Part shown: one piece after another, positions 1 to 8,611 of the stretch
Layout: the number at the start of each line of letters is the position of its first letter
Position numbering within the stretch: the first letter of the stretch is position 1
DNA from: Limnochordales bacterium
Lineage (GTDB): Bacteria > Bacillota > Limnochordia > Limnochordales > DUMU01
Direction of reading: 5' to 3'
NCBI GenBank assembly: GCA_014896315.1
Contig: JADBKP010000001.1
Location: 327,557 to 391,556 of the forward strand
Length of the DNA stretch: 64,000 nt
The notes under the pieces: model-generated
Told to the model about the DNA's origin: nothing
Seen by the model: only the letters and a program-made list of their open reading frames with translations
Databases searched by the model: none
Translations under genes and position numbers: made by a program

Positions 1-1
1 G

Positions 2-478
2 ATATCCACTTTTATGCGGCCCATCAAGTCGTTCGAATGGGGCATCTCACCCCTGCCGGCCGGGCGCCGGAAGGCAACCGTTATCGCTTTCGGTGGCTAT
101 GCCATTCCTGCCAATGCACTCCATCCCAACGAAGCCTGGGAGTTTCTCAAGTTCGCCACCAGTTACGAAGGCCAGACCTTCCTGGTCCAGACGGGCTTCG
201 CCGCCGTCCCGGCAAACCGCCGGGCAGCCCTCGAACCCAGCAACTACCTCAAAGCCTTTGGCGTCCCCGGACGGCAGTTGCCTGTGGGGCTGATCCCAGC
301 TGAACTCAACCATGCTTTCCTGGAGTTCCCCGTCCCCGAATACCAGGACCTGATCAACGCTTTCTACAATCTCCTTCCGGAGTGGACTGGCGGCCGGGTC
401 GGGGCTGCGCAGTTCGTGCGCAAGGTCCAGGAGCAATGGGAGGCGGTTTTTGCCAAGAGCAAGCGGGCCGGTTCGTGA
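2..478 (+). CDS. ABC transporter solute-binding protein, C-terminal part (cut by window edge)
   Basis: The reading frame is open from the first bases of the window and ends at TGA 476-478, so only the C-terminal 158 residues or so are visible. The segment PNEAWEFLKFATSYEGQ is the hallmark of family 1 extracellular sugar-binding proteins, near the end of the second lobe, and a very similar stretch occurs in the binding protein at 11572-12906. The protein should capture a sugar or oligosaccharide outside the membrane and pass it to an ABC permease. No permease follows it here; the next gene is a DUF4855 protein after a strong terminator. The ligand cannot be told from the sequence. An ATG at position 14 is internal and not a real start. 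Confidence 0.85.
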   Translation: MSTFMRPIKSFEWGISPLPAGRRKATVIAFGGYAIPANALHPNEAWEFLKFATSYEGQTFLVQTGFAAVPANRRAALEPSNYLKAFGVPGRQLPVGLIPAELNHAFLEFPVPEYQDLINAFYNLLPEWTGGRVGAAQFVRKVQEQWEAVFAKSKRAGS

Positions 479-511
479 GACCCGGGAATTCGTCATCGCC
501 CGCAATCGGTT

Positions 512-547
512 GGCCGGCCGAAGAAGGCTTCGGCCGGCCATTTCTTG
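512..547 (+). terminator. Rho-independent terminator after the solute-binding gene
   Basis: A perfect 12-bp stem (512-523 with 528-539) closes a 4-base loop and is followed by ATTTCTT. It lies 33 bases after the stop codon of the preceding gene and separates it from the DUF4855 gene. Confidence 0.85.
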
Positions 548-663
548 AGCACTGCAGGCAACGAGCCGGTTAGAACCGCCGGGCCGCAGGAGTTAGAGTT
601 ACTAATGCTGTAGGGTCCGTTGGTACCATCCTATTTGCCAGATTTGTCTAAGGAGGAGATGTT

Positions 664-2757
664 GTGCGCCGGAGTATACCACCCAACCGAACGCTCCCCA
701 TGCTGATGGCTGCTTTGTTCGCAGTCACGGTAGCCGCATCCACTGTCGATCTGGCAGGATACAAGGGAGGAGATGTAGTGATAGCGGCAAGTCCACCCAC
801 AACGGCTGAGACGGCTGAGACGGCTGACCTGGGTTACCTGCGGCCCGGGCCGGTAGAGGAGGGGTGGCCGGCCGACGCGGTGCTGATCTACTGCGGCTAC
901 TACGCCCCCGGCCGTACCGGTTTGACCGAACTCCACGGCGAGTCATACGCAGGAACGGTACGGGATGACGATGGCGATTGGCTGGCCATCGATTTCCGCC
1001 CTTATGTCACTCACCTCGATTCCACCGGTGAGCCCGACGATACTTTCTTTGACACTTTCATCTTTCTCGGACTATCCAGCCCCCGCGGCCGGGACTTCGC
1101 CGGTGAGTACGACCAGAGCCGGGCCAGCCTCTGGTGGGACTGGCAGTGGTTCATCGAGCGCCTCTACGCGCCGGGAAAACAACTGCAGGCTCTGGAAGCA
1201 GCGGTGGCAAAAGCTGCCGCCAGTCTCAACCGGCCTGAGCTGATCGTAAATGTCTATCTAATGATCCCTTATCCCAGCTACAAGGTGACCGATTTCGGAA
1301 CGCTCGACGGCCAGCCCGGTGGCCAGTCACTCTTGCCGGTGGAGAACAGGCTGGCCGCGGTCCGCTGGTACGTGGACGAGGTCATCAAGCGCTGGCAGGC
1401 CTGGCAGCCAAAGCACCTGCGCCTCGCCGGCTTTTACTGGCTGCAGGAGCATGTCAACCCCGCCGTGCCGGGTGAAACGGTGCTGGTCAGAGGGACGGCC
1501 GAGTACGTTCACAAGCTGGGATACAAGCTGGGGTGGATACCCTGGTCGGGAGCGTATCTTGCCACGTCCTGGCGGGACTTTGGCTTCGACTGGGCCGTGA
1601 TCCAGCCCAACCATATGTTCCAGAACAAGCCCGGGCTGATCGAGTCGGCAGTGCAAAAGGCACGGCAAGCACGCATGGGTATCGAAATCGAACTGGACGG
1701 CCGGGTCAATCAACCCGAAGGTCTACGTAAGCTCTATGACTACCTGGATGGCGGCGTTCGTTACGGTTACATGAAAAACGCCCTGACCGCCTACTACCAG
1801 GACGTGGCTATGCTCGCCCGGCTCTACGCGGCCGGCGAGACGCAGCGGCAGATATACGACGACATCTATGAGTTTGTGAAGGGAACTTATCCGCAGCCGA
1901 CACCGGCGGCTGAGTGGATAAGCGGGGTCGTGGTCGACGAAACCGGGGCTCCCGTGCCCGGAGCAAGGGTGCAGGCGCTTTCCGCGGTCGCCTTCACGGA
2001 TAGCAACGGGCAGTTCCGCCTGCCGGGAATCTATCGCCGCAACGTCTATCTCATGATCTCCCGATCGGACCAGCAGAAGCCGGGCGTGCTGATCTGGCCG
2101 TATGTGAGCCCGCGCGTGAACGTCGCGGCGGCAACGCAAAGCGACACTCTCCGGTTGGTACTCGAGCCCGAACAAAGCACCAGGATAATGCCGCTGCTTG
2201 ACTTTGAAACGCCGGAAGAAACCGAAGGCCTGGTCGCACTGGGCTGGACCATGAGCCGGGCACAAACTGTGCGTACACGGGGCGAGTATTCCCTGGAGTT
2301 GGCTGCTCGTTCCACCGGCTTAGCCGGGCTGCAAAGCCTTTCCTGGAATATCGACAGCACCGCGGCCATCTCCGATTGGCGCGGGTACTCAGCCTTCGCC
2401 CTTGATCTGCTTGTCCCAGGCGAAGCAGAGGCAGAAAACTCAGGCCCCACCACGATAACCTTCCTCCTTACCCTGCTCGACGAGGAGGGAGGGCGTTACA
2501 CCCGCCTCTATCCCGTGACGGTGCTTCCCGACGCCATCGATGCCGACGGCCGGGAAGCGGACGGGAAAGGACGAGGATGGCAGACGCTGGTGGTACCGCT
2601 CGAGGGAGCGGCCAGTGGCTTGGAGCACGTCGACACGCCTGGCAGCGGTGAACCGGGCGGCATAAATCCGGGCACCGTTGTCCGAGTTTCCCTTGCCGTT
2701 TTGCAACCACCCGGCCCGAGCCGGATATACATCGACAACCTGCGACTGATCCGCTAG
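664..2757 (+). CDS. Secreted DUF4855 protein with carboxypeptidase-regulatory-like and C-terminal jelly-roll-like domains
   Basis: Start GTG 664 has a good ribosome site (AGGAGGA, 651-657). Residues 1-45 form a basic then hydrophobic export signal. Residues about 55-410 are a DUF4855 domain, a TIM-barrel-like family of unknown activity; the markers seen are YCGYY, FFDTFIFLGL, FYWLQEH and IQPNHMF. Residues about 418-500 (SGVVVDETGAPVPGARV) are a carboxypeptidase-regulatory-like beta sandwich, and the last 170 residues, ending YIDNLRLIR, resemble a carbohydrate-binding jelly roll. E262 in FYWLQE and E341/E343/D345 in MGIEIELD are shared with the second DUF4855 protein at 5916-7133 and could be catalytic acids of a glycosidase-like barrel (inference). 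It probably acts on extracellular or wall polysaccharide. The gene stands alone between two terminator hairpins. Confidence 0.85.
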   Translation: MRRSIPPNRTLPMLMAALFAVTVAASTVDLAGYKGGDVVIAASPPTTAETAETADLGYLRPGPVEEGWPADAVLIYCGYYAPGRTGLTELHGESYAGTVRDDDGDWLAIDFRPYVTHLDSTGEPDDTFFDTFIFLGLSSPRGRDFAGEYDQSRASLWWDWQWFIERLYAPGKQLQALEAAVAKAAASLNRPELIVNVYLMIPYPSYKVTDFGTLDGQPGGQSLLPVENRLAAVRWYVDEVIKRWQAWQPKHLRLAGFYWLQEHVNPAVPGETVLVRGTAEYVHKLGYKLGWIPWSGAYLATSWRDFGFDWAVIQPNHMFQNKPGLIESAVQKARQARMGIEIELDGRVNQPEGLRKLYDYLDGGVRYGYMKNALTAYYQDVAMLARLYAAGETQRQIYDDIYEFVKGTYPQPTPAAEWISGVVVDETGAPVPGARVQALSAVAFTDSNGQFRLPGIYRRNVYLMISRSDQQKPGVLIWPYVSPRVNVAAATQSDTLRLVLEPEQSTRIMPLLDFETPEETEGLVALGWTMSRAQTVRTRGEYSLELAARSTGLAGLQSLSWNIDSTAAISDWRGYSAFALDLLVPGEAEAENSGPTTITFLLTLLDEEGGRYTRLYPVTVLPDAIDADGREADGKGRGWQTLVVPLEGAASGLEHVDTPGSGEPGGINPGTVVRVSLAVLQPPGPSRIYIDNLRLIR
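802..828 (+). repeat. Three tandem 9-bp units inside the DUF4855 gene
   Basis: ACGGCTGAG occurs twice and then once more with its last base changed, encoding a TAETAETAD linker between the signal peptide and the DUF4855 domain. It is a small in-frame repeat in a flexible region. Confidence 0.8.
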
Positions 2758-2776
2758 CTCCGCTAGCCGGGCACTG

Positions 2777-2806
2777 GGCGCTGGCGCATCAAGATGCGCC
2801 AGCGCC
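2777..2806. terminator. Hairpin between convergent genes
   Basis: A perfect 14-bp inverted repeat (2777-2790 with 2793-2806) lies between the ends of the DUF4855 gene and the oppositely oriented oxidoreductase gene. It lacks a T-run, so it may act as a weak bidirectional terminator or as a 3' RNA-stabilising hairpin. Confidence 0.6.
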
Positions 2807-2831
2807 GCCCACTATGGACCTAGACCGGGAC

Positions 2832-3833
2832 CTAGACCAGCTCCTTGATCTCGACCGAACGGTGCTCGCGGGCCGACGTATTGGCCGCCTCCATCAGCAC
2901 CGTCAGGCTGCGGGCCGCCTCCAGGTTGCAAACTGCCGGTTCACCGCCTCTGATAGCACCCACCCACTGCTCCAGCGGCGAAGGAAGCGCCCTGGGCAGC
3001 CGGCCGGGGGTCACCCATCCGTCAAGAGCTCCCCCCAAACGGCGACTCTGAATCTGGACTTCCGGACCGGGGAAGCCGATGAAAAGCGTCCCCTCGGTTC
3101 CGTGGGCCTCTATGGTGAAGGGAGTGAAACGGGAGGTGAAAGAAGACTCGACCACGGCAACGCTTCCGTTCTCATACTCCATGACCACCACTGCGTTATC
3201 CTCTACCTGCAGGCCAGGTTTAACATGGGCGTAGGTTGCCGTCACCCGGCGCGGCAGTCCGAGCAAGTAATCGGTCACATACATCGGATGCGCGCCAAGA
3301 TCGACGAGGGCTCCGCCGCCACACTGAACGGGGTCGAGAAAATGAGACGGCAGCCAGCCATCCGTCACTCCCGTGTGAGCTATTCGGGTACGCAGCAACG
3401 TCACCTGTCCAAGCCAACCTTTTTCTATTGCCTCTTTTGCGAAAAGGATGGCCGGGCGCGATCTGTGGGGGAAGGAGATACAGAACTGCACTCCCGCCTT
3501 CCGCACTGCTTCCACAATGCGGTCGGCGGCAGCCACGGTGAGGGCCAGAACTTTCTCGGTGAAGATATGCTTTCCGGCCTGAGCAGCGGCGATGATGACC
3601 TCCGGATGCATATTGGTGGGCGCATCCACGATAACCGCGTCCACGTCATCCCGGCTTACGGCTGCGTGAAGATCTTCGACAAACTCCGCCCCCAGGCGGG
3701 CAGCCCACTCTCTCCCCCGCTCCGGGATCTCGTCCCAGACCACGGTTATCTTCGTGTCGGGAATCCGCTGGATCTGCTCCGTATACCCCGGGGCGTGCAC
3801 ATGCCAGTAGCTCAGCATTGCCACCTTCAACAT
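2832..3833 (-). CDS. Gfo/Idh/MocA family NAD(P)-dependent oxidoreductase
   Basis: This 333-residue protein starts MLKVAMLSYWHVHAPGY behind AGGGAGG; the frame extends 58 codons further upstream but without family similarity. Residues 1-120 form the Rossmann NAD(P) fold, and TEKVLAL is the usual EKP-like catalytic-lysine region with the proline replaced by valine. The C-terminal half is the alpha/beta sheet dehydrogenase domain; GGGALVDLGAHPMYVTDYLLG holds the family's conserved Asp-x-x-x-His. Members oxidise or epimerise sugars, inositols and their derivatives in the cytoplasm. The secreted sugar-related neighbours suggest a role in catabolising an imported sugar, but the substrate is unknown. 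The gene is transcribed alone, convergent with the DUF4855 gene. Confidence 0.9.
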   Translation of the reverse strand: MLKVAMLSYWHVHAPGYTEQIQRIPDTKITVVWDEIPERGREWAARLGAEFVEDLHAAVSRDDVDAVIVDAPTNMHPEVIIAAAQAGKHIFTEKVLALTVAAADRIVEAVRKAGVQFCISFPHRSRPAILFAKEAIEKGWLGQVTLLRTRIAHTGVTDGWLPSHFLDPVQCGGGALVDLGAHPMYVTDYLLGLPRRVTATYAHVKPGLQVEDNAVVVMEYENGSVAVVESSFTSRFTPFTIEAHGTEGTLFIGFPGPEVQIQSRRLGGALDGWVTPGRLPRALPSPLEQWVGAIRGGEPAVCNLEAARSLTVLMEAANTSAREHRSVEIKELV

Positions 3834-3972
3834 CGGTCCGAGCCTCCCTGTGAAGAATTGCCAGGCAAGGGCTATTTCCAGAAGGGACTTCCCCGTCCCT
3901 CGCCATCCTCCTGCCGAAAGCTTGCGCACCGGCATCCACCCCGACCGAACAAGCCCTGAGTAGCCCTTAGCC

Positions 3973-5157
3973 CTATCCGTCCTCCGAATGGCTGCCGGCC
4001 GGTGCAAAGGCGTCCCGGAGCAGATCTTCGTAGCGGCGGTTGCCCACGAAGACCCGAGCCCTGGGATCCAGGTGGTATAGCATGTGCGTCACCGCCCGAT
4101 GCAGGCTGTTGCCACAAGCACCGGGCGGCCAGACAAAAACCAGCTGGCGGGGGGATAACTCGAGCTCCACCTCCCGCCGCAGGTGCAGATCGAGGGCACG
4201 TACCTGCCATCGCTGCTCACCGACGCGCTTTCCCCTTCCCCAGAGCCGGAGTGAACCGCCGCCCTCGTCCAGCCAGGCGAGAAAGGATGCCAGGATGGAG
4301 GGCGGCAGCGGTTCAGAAAAAAGCAACGTTAGAGGGAGGCCGCGGCGACGGAGCTGGCCGACGCCTTCGTCCTCGTCCCCGGGCGCGTCGGGGTCAGGTG
4401 CAGCTCCTGGCCATGTCCTCCCTGCACTTACCGGCGCTTTCCCCTCCCCCGCGTCCGGTTCTAACCCAGCTGCCACCGCCCCGCTCCTCTCGGCCCTGGA
4501 CCCGACCGCCATTTGTCCAAGCCTCGCCTCGATCAAGGCGGTGGCGCGGCTGTAGGCCGCGATCAGCTCCGGCACGTCTTCCCCGAGCTCCTCCGAACTT
4601 ATCCGCAGATACCCGGCACGGCTCAGATAAAGATAACCAGTATCCGACTGAACCTTGACCGCCGCCAGCGCCGTCGGCAGCGGCAAACCGGATAGAAGCG
4701 GGCCACCCGCCCGTCTTATACTGCTGCTGCTGGCCGCTACGGTGATCACGGTGCGCTCGGGCTCAACCTCCGTCTCCTCGATACGCTCCTCCAGCTGCTT
4801 CCTGAAAGAATGCTCGCGAGCATACACCAGGTAAGAGAAGGAATAGCGGGTGCCACTTGCAACCAGTTTTTCCCAGAAGCATGCCAGCAGCGGCGGTGAA
4901 AGCCAGAGACGATCAAAATAGGTGGAACGGTCCACCATCACCGCCACCTCACCGCGAGCATTCACTCCCGGCGCAGGGTAGAAGGCCCAGTACCGCTGCC
5001 GCGGGTCTAAGGCGATCAGCCTCCCGAGCGCCCGCTGCCCCAGGCTTACCCGGGCCGAACCCGCCCTTTCTTGGGTGAGTCTCCACCCCGACTCCTCCTC
5101 CAGGACTTGCGGGTCCGGATTGGCGGTCGACGTCTCCAAGAGGAAGAGCTCTATCAT
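3973..5157 (-). CDS. Hypothetical protein (394 aa)
   Basis: I do not recognise the family. The protein is soluble, with no signal peptide or membrane segment. Its middle (about residues 215-260) is a low-complexity Ala/Gly/Pro/Asp-rich linker that separates an N-terminal domain (about 1-210, including GYLYLSRAGYLRISSEELGED) from a C-terminal domain (about 265-394, rich in beta-type segments such as RQLVFVWPPGACG). The gene follows the endonuclease-like gene by 8 bases and is probably the last gene of the three-gene unit 7133-3973. No catalytic motif is evident. The coding potential is clear because the frame is long and uses the same GC-rich third positions as its neighbours. Confidence 0.75.
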   Translation of the reverse strand: MIELFLLETSTANPDPQVLEEESGWRLTQERAGSARVSLGQRALGRLIALDPRQRYWAFYPAPGVNARGEVAVMVDRSTYFDRLWLSPPLLACFWEKLVASGTRYSFSYLVYAREHSFRKQLEERIEETEVEPERTVITVAASSSSIRRAGGPLLSGLPLPTALAAVKVQSDTGYLYLSRAGYLRISSEELGEDVPELIAAYSRATALIEARLGQMAVGSRAERSGAVAAGLEPDAGEGKAPVSAGRTWPGAAPDPDAPGDEDEGVGQLRRRGLPLTLLFSEPLPPSILASFLAWLDEGGGSLRLWGRGKRVGEQRWQVRALDLHLRREVELELSPRQLVFVWPPGACGNSLHRAVTHMLYHLDPRARVFVGNRRYEDLLRDAFAPAGSHSEDG

Positions 5158-5165
5158 ATAGAGCC

Positions 5166-5915
5166 TTAGCCCACCCCCGGGAGCTCCAGGTCGACGATTA
5201 CCGGCCGGTGATCGGAGGCCACCTCGTCGTTGATCACCAGAGCGTTGCTTACTCGCACCCCCCGGGTTACAAAGACGAGATCAATCCGCCTGCGGGGGGA
5301 ACGGGCTGGGTAAGTGAGGCCGGGCGGTCCGGCATCATAGAGCAGGTCGCTCCTTACGAGCGGCTCAAGCTCGGTATCACCTACCTCAGCATTCATATCG
5401 CCAGCGAGAATGACCGGCTCACCGCGCCTGGCGAGAGGTTCAATGATGGCAAGCATCTCTTCGGCTTCCCGGCGGCGGATGCCGGCATCCCGCCAGTAGA
5501 GGTGGGTGCCGAAAAAGTGCAGGCGGACCTCCCCCCGCATCACCGTCCCGTGGGGGAAACCGGGCAGGTGGCGTACCCGCTTCTCCGGGTCAAACGTTCC
5601 AATGCGGGTCAGCCCATGGTCCTCCACGCTCTTCCAGGGCCAGCGAGACAGAAGGCCGCATCCGTACTGGCGCTGCTCCTGTGCCCCTTGTTTCACGATA
5701 GGCGCAAAAAACGGGTGGAAATTCAGGCGCAGCGCCAGAAGCAGCAACTGGTCCTCGAATCGGCTCGCCGCCGACCAGCACCGACCCACCTCCTGTAATG
5801 CGACCAGATCGGGGTCGGTAAGGCGAATCGCCCGCTCAACCCGTCCGAGGTCGTAGAGGCCATCCTCGCCGATCCCCTCGTGGATGTTCCACGTCATCAC
5901 CCGCACCTTATGCAT
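5166..5915 (-). CDS. Endonuclease/exonuclease/phosphatase (EEP) family protein
   Basis: The 249-residue protein carries the EEP signature set in order: MTWNIHEG (metal-binding Asn), LVALQEV (metal-binding Glu), FGTHLYW, LAGDMNAE, RRIDLVF and SDHRPVIVDL (general-base Asp-His). The family hydrolyses phosphodiester bonds in nucleic acids, inositol phosphates or sphingomyelin using Mg2+. There is no signal peptide, so the protein is cytoplasmic as read. The start ATG directly abuts the TAG stop of the upstream DUF4855 gene (TAGATG), implying translational coupling. Similar EEP proteins sometimes accompany carbohydrate genes, but the substrate cannot be inferred. Confidence 0.9.
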   Translation of the reverse strand: MHKVRVMTWNIHEGIGEDGLYDLGRVERAIRLTDPDLVALQEVGRCWSAASRFEDQLLLLALRLNFHPFFAPIVKQGAQEQRQYGCGLLSRWPWKSVEDHGLTRIGTFDPEKRVRHLPGFPHGTVMRGEVRLHFFGTHLYWRDAGIRRREAEEMLAIIEPLARRGEPVILAGDMNAEVGDTELEPLVRSDLLYDAGPPGLTYPARSPRRRIDLVFVTRGVRVSNALVINDEVASDHRPVIVDLELPGVG

Positions 5916-7133
5916 CTACTCGTTCTTCCCTTCGCCGGTTAATCCCTCGCTAAACTTGCCCTTCACGAACTCGTACGTCGCGTCATACATCCGGCGAACT
6001 TCCGGACTCCAGCTGAAAAAGGCTTCCTGCAGCGCCCGGGCGTCCTGATAGTAGGCTTTGATAGCCCCCTGCATATAGCCGTACTCCACCCCTGCCCGCA
6101 GGTAGTCCAGATACCTCTCCCTTCCGGACTCCGACTTCAGAATGGTGCTATCCGCCTCGATCTCTACGCCCATGCCGTAGGCCCGTGCGATATCGGCGGC
6201 CTCCTTCAGTCTGTCCCGCGGGATCTTGGTGTTGAACATGTAGTTGGGCTGATGGATCACCACGTCGAACCCGTACTGTTTCCAGTTCCGGGCACCGGGT
6301 GCGTTAAACCAGGGAATCCAGAAAAGCAGATAACCCTGCTGGTGCAGATCATCGGCCACCGTACGCAAGGTGGGAGTCTCACTGAGCGCACTGGTATGAA
6401 CCTGCTCTTCCACCCAGTAGAAGCCGATCAGCTCCAGATTCTGGTAATTCCTGGCCTGCCACCGCTCGAGCACCTGGTTGACATACCAGCGTACCGCTTT
6501 GATCCTCGCTTCGGACGCCTGCTTGCTGGTCTGGCCGATTGTGCTGAAGTTCTCCGACTTGCCGTCGCCGTCCACATCGCCAAAGTCGCGTTGTGAGGTG
6601 ATCGGGTTGGGAATCATGATGATGACCTTGCCGCGGTAATCTTCCGGGCCAAGCCCTTTCTGCTTGGCAAAGGCTACCGCCTCGTCAAAGGCACCTAGCT
6701 GTGCCCCCTCCTCGAAGAGGTGGTCGATGTACCACTGCCAGTCTTCCATCCTGGCCGGTGCAGCACGAAGGGGTGAATCAAAGGCACGGCCGGACGGCGC
6801 CTGCAATCCAAGGAAGAGGTAAGTGTCAAAGAACCAGTCGACCCACTCTATTTTCGGCAGGCTTCCCGGTTCACCCGGCGTCATCTTGCCGTATGCAACG
6901 TACGGCAATGCGGAGATCAGATCCCAATCACCTGCGCCGCTTGCGTAGTAGCCCGTGTAGATGAGAATGATGTTGGAGGCGCCCCGGGAAGCCTCGGTGC
7001 CAGGAGGAAAGTATCCCGCTGTCGCCCATGTCGCCTCTGCCGCCCGGACCGTCCCGGACACCATCAGGGATGATGCGACGAGTAATAGTAGTAGGGCGAG
7101 CAGCAGTACCAGTGGCTCTCTCTGCCAGGTCAA
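5916..7133 (-). CDS. Secreted DUF4855 protein (single-domain form)
   Basis: The best start is TTG 7131-7133, with GGGGAGG 9 bases upstream. It gives a textbook signal peptide (WQREPL, a Leu-rich core, then VRAAEA) and a 405-residue protein. The open frame runs 26 codons further to a TTG at 7211, but no ribosome site is seen there. After the signal, the whole protein is one DUF4855 domain: YTGYY, FFDTYLFLGL, FYWVEEQ (E242/E243), FWIPWFN, IHQPNYMF and GMGVEIEAD. It lacks the extra C-terminal domains of the paralogue at 664-2757. It is likely an exported carbohydrate-active enzyme-like barrel of unknown activity. It leads the unit DUF4855-EEP-hypothetical and is divergent from the DUF4434 gene. 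Confidence 0.85.
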   Translation of the reverse strand: MTWQREPLVLLLALLLLLVASSLMVSGTVRAAEATWATAGYFPPGTEASRGASNIILIYTGYYASGAGDWDLISALPYVAYGKMTPGEPGSLPKIEWVDWFFDTYLFLGLQAPSGRAFDSPLRAAPARMEDWQWYIDHLFEEGAQLGAFDEAVAFAKQKGLGPEDYRGKVIIMIPNPITSQRDFGDVDGDGKSENFSTIGQTSKQASEARIKAVRWYVNQVLERWQARNYQNLELIGFYWVEEQVHTSALSETPTLRTVADDLHQQGYLLFWIPWFNAPGARNWKQYGFDVVIHQPNYMFNTKIPRDRLKEAADIARAYGMGVEIEADSTILKSESGRERYLDYLRAGVEYGYMQGAIKAYYQDARALQEAFFSWSPEVRRMYDATYEFVKGKFSEGLTGEGKNE

Positions 7134-7243
7134 CTGCGAAAACCTCCCCAATCCTGCTGGTGCTTGCGGGAGGAGAATTCCACGCAGGTAACGAACTTCC
7201 TTGCTCACCAAAGGGAAATGAACCGAATCGAGGAGGTAACGTT

Positions 7244-8212
7244 GTGTCTGAGCAACAGACCCGGCGCGGCCGGGTGATTCACGGAACCTGGATGGATTTC
7301 CATCATCCCAATCCCCGTGAGGGCGACTACTGGAATGACACTACCGCTTCTTTCACCCCCGAGGATTGGGACGCCAAAGTAGCCGAGATGGTAGAGGCGG
7401 GTATGCATCGGCTTGTCATCATGTCGGTTGCTTTGCGCGGCCGCTCGTTCTATCCATCCCGGCTTATCCCCGAAAGGTGGCCGCTCAAGACCGAAGACCC
7501 GATTGCGGCGGTGCTGGAAGGCGCAGAGCGCCACGGTGCCGAGGTCTACCTCGGTGTCGGCTTCTTCAGTGAGGATACCGGAGCTGCACAAGCGCAGACC
7601 CGGGCCGAAGATGAGCTGCGCCGTAACATTCCCCAGGAGCTCGCCGACCGCTACGGCCAGTACTCCTCCTTTGCCGGCTGGTATCTCCCGGTCGAGGCCG
7701 GAGTACAGGGACACTTCCCCGATGTCTACCTGTCCTACGCCAACTCACTGGGTGAATGGTGTCGCAAGGCCGCCAATAAGCCGGTCTTCATCGCTCCTTA
7801 CGGTACCCGGACCATCATCCCCGATGAGAAGTTCGTCCAGCAGTTGAAAGCCCTGGAGGTAGACTGGCTCGCCTGGCAGGACGAGGTGGGCGTGCAGAAG
7901 ACCCGCACTGATGAACTGCCCGGCATCTACGAACGGCTGGTGAAAGTCCATCAGGCTTCCGGAAAGCGCCTGTGGATGGACATCGAGGTCTTCGTTCACG
8001 AGGGAGTTGTGTATAAGAGCCCGCTCATCCCGGCGCCCTGGGAGCGACTGCGCCAGCAGCTTGAGGCGATCCCGCCCGAGGTCGAAGAGGTGCTTTGCTA
8101 CCAGTACCTCGGGATGATGAATAAGCCCGGCAGCCGGGTCTTTGCCGGCCACCCCGACTCTCCCAAGCTCTACGAGGCATACCAGGCCTGGCGAAAAGAG
8201 ATCGAGGGTTGA
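7244..8212 (+). CDS. DUF4434 domain protein (TIM-barrel, glycosidase-like)
   Basis: Start GTG 7244 follows AGGAGG by seven bases and gives 322 residues; the longer open frame upstream overlaps the divergent gene's control region. The protein matches DUF4434 throughout: GTWMDFHHPN, an alternating strand-helix barrel, FAGWYLPVEAG, APYGTRT, WLAWQDEVG and LWMDIEVF. The acidic residues at strand ends (E in YLPVE, E in WQDE, E in MDIE) look like those of retaining glycosidases, but the activity of the family is unknown. No signal peptide is seen, so it would act in the cytoplasm. It shares a divergent 110-bp promoter region with the DUF4855 gene, which suggests that both serve the same sugar substrate (inference). 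Confidence 0.85.
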   Translation: MSEQQTRRGRVIHGTWMDFHHPNPREGDYWNDTTASFTPEDWDAKVAEMVEAGMHRLVIMSVALRGRSFYPSRLIPERWPLKTEDPIAAVLEGAERHGAEVYLGVGFFSEDTGAAQAQTRAEDELRRNIPQELADRYGQYSSFAGWYLPVEAGVQGHFPDVYLSYANSLGEWCRKAANKPVFIAPYGTRTIIPDEKFVQQLKALEVDWLAWQDEVGVQKTRTDELPGIYERLVKVHQASGKRLWMDIEVFVHEGVVYKSPLIPAPWERLRQQLEAIPPEVEEVLCYQYLGMMNKPGSRVFAGHPDSPKLYEAYQAWRKEIEG

Positions 8213-8224
8213 ATACCGGCCGAA

Positions 8225-8277
8225 AAGCCCCTCCACGAGTGGGAAGCATGCCTGGCCCGTGGAGGGGCTTCCGTCTT
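8225..8277 (+). terminator. Terminator after the DUF4434 gene
   Basis: A perfect 13-bp stem (8225-8237 with 8258-8270) encloses a 20-base loop and is followed by CCGTCTTT. It lies 13 bases downstream of the stop codon. Confidence 0.75.
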
Positions 8278-8327
8278 TAGCCTTGTACTGGTTGTCACCC
8301 AATTTCCGCGGGCCCTGCTTGCGATAC

Positions 8328-8528
8328 TCAGAGCCCGCGCTGAGCCGTTGCCTCTTCTACGGTGAGCAGCCCTGCCTTCACCAGGGCCCGCTGCCGCTTG
8401 GTCAGAAGCGAGCAGGGCACACAGTACTTAGCCGGTCCGGTCCTGTGACTGATGTCAGTCCCGCACACCTCGCAGACCTTCGGTTCCCGCCGGACCGTGA
8501 CCTGTCTTGCTTCCGACTTCACAGCCAT
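8328..8528 (-). CDS. Small CxxC zinc-ribbon-like protein (66 aa)
   Basis: The start is ATG 8526-8528 (MAVKSEARQ) with GGAGG nine bases upstream. The centre, CEVCGTDISHRTGPAKYCVPC, has two CxxC knuckles spaced as in a small zinc ribbon, flanked by a basic N-terminus and a helical C-terminus (LTKRQRALVKAGLLTVEEATAQ). Such proteins often bind nucleic acids or other proteins, but no function can be assigned. A sigma-70-like promoter lies directly upstream, at 8583-8611. Confidence 0.7.
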   Translation of the reverse strand: MAVKSEARQVTVRREPKVCEVCGTDISHRTGPAKYCVPCSLLTKRQRALVKAGLLTVEEATAQRGL

Positions 8529-8582
8529 CAGACAACGCCTCCAACCCACAAGTCGCTTGACGACCTCTTTCTGCTGCGGCCT

Positions 8583-8611
8583 ACTTTAGCACACCTGGTA
8601 AGAAGTATCAA
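8583..8611 (-). promoter_or_regulatory. Sigma-70-type promoter for the zinc-ribbon gene
   Basis: On the minus strand, TTGATA (8606-8611) and TAAAGT (8583-8588) are separated by 17 bases, about 55 bases upstream of the 8528 start. It overlaps the last codons of the beta-propeller gene. Confidence 0.5.

Noticed and set aside
2814-3959. Long plus-strand open frame of 381 codons
   Set aside because: It is antisense to the clear Gfo/Idh/MocA oxidoreductase; its protein has no recognisable pattern and reflects the GC-rich codon bias.
7028-7243. N-terminal extension of the DUF4434 protein
   Set aside because: It overlaps the signal-peptide region and promoter of the divergent gene; GTG 7244 has a strong ribosome site and starts at the domain boundary.
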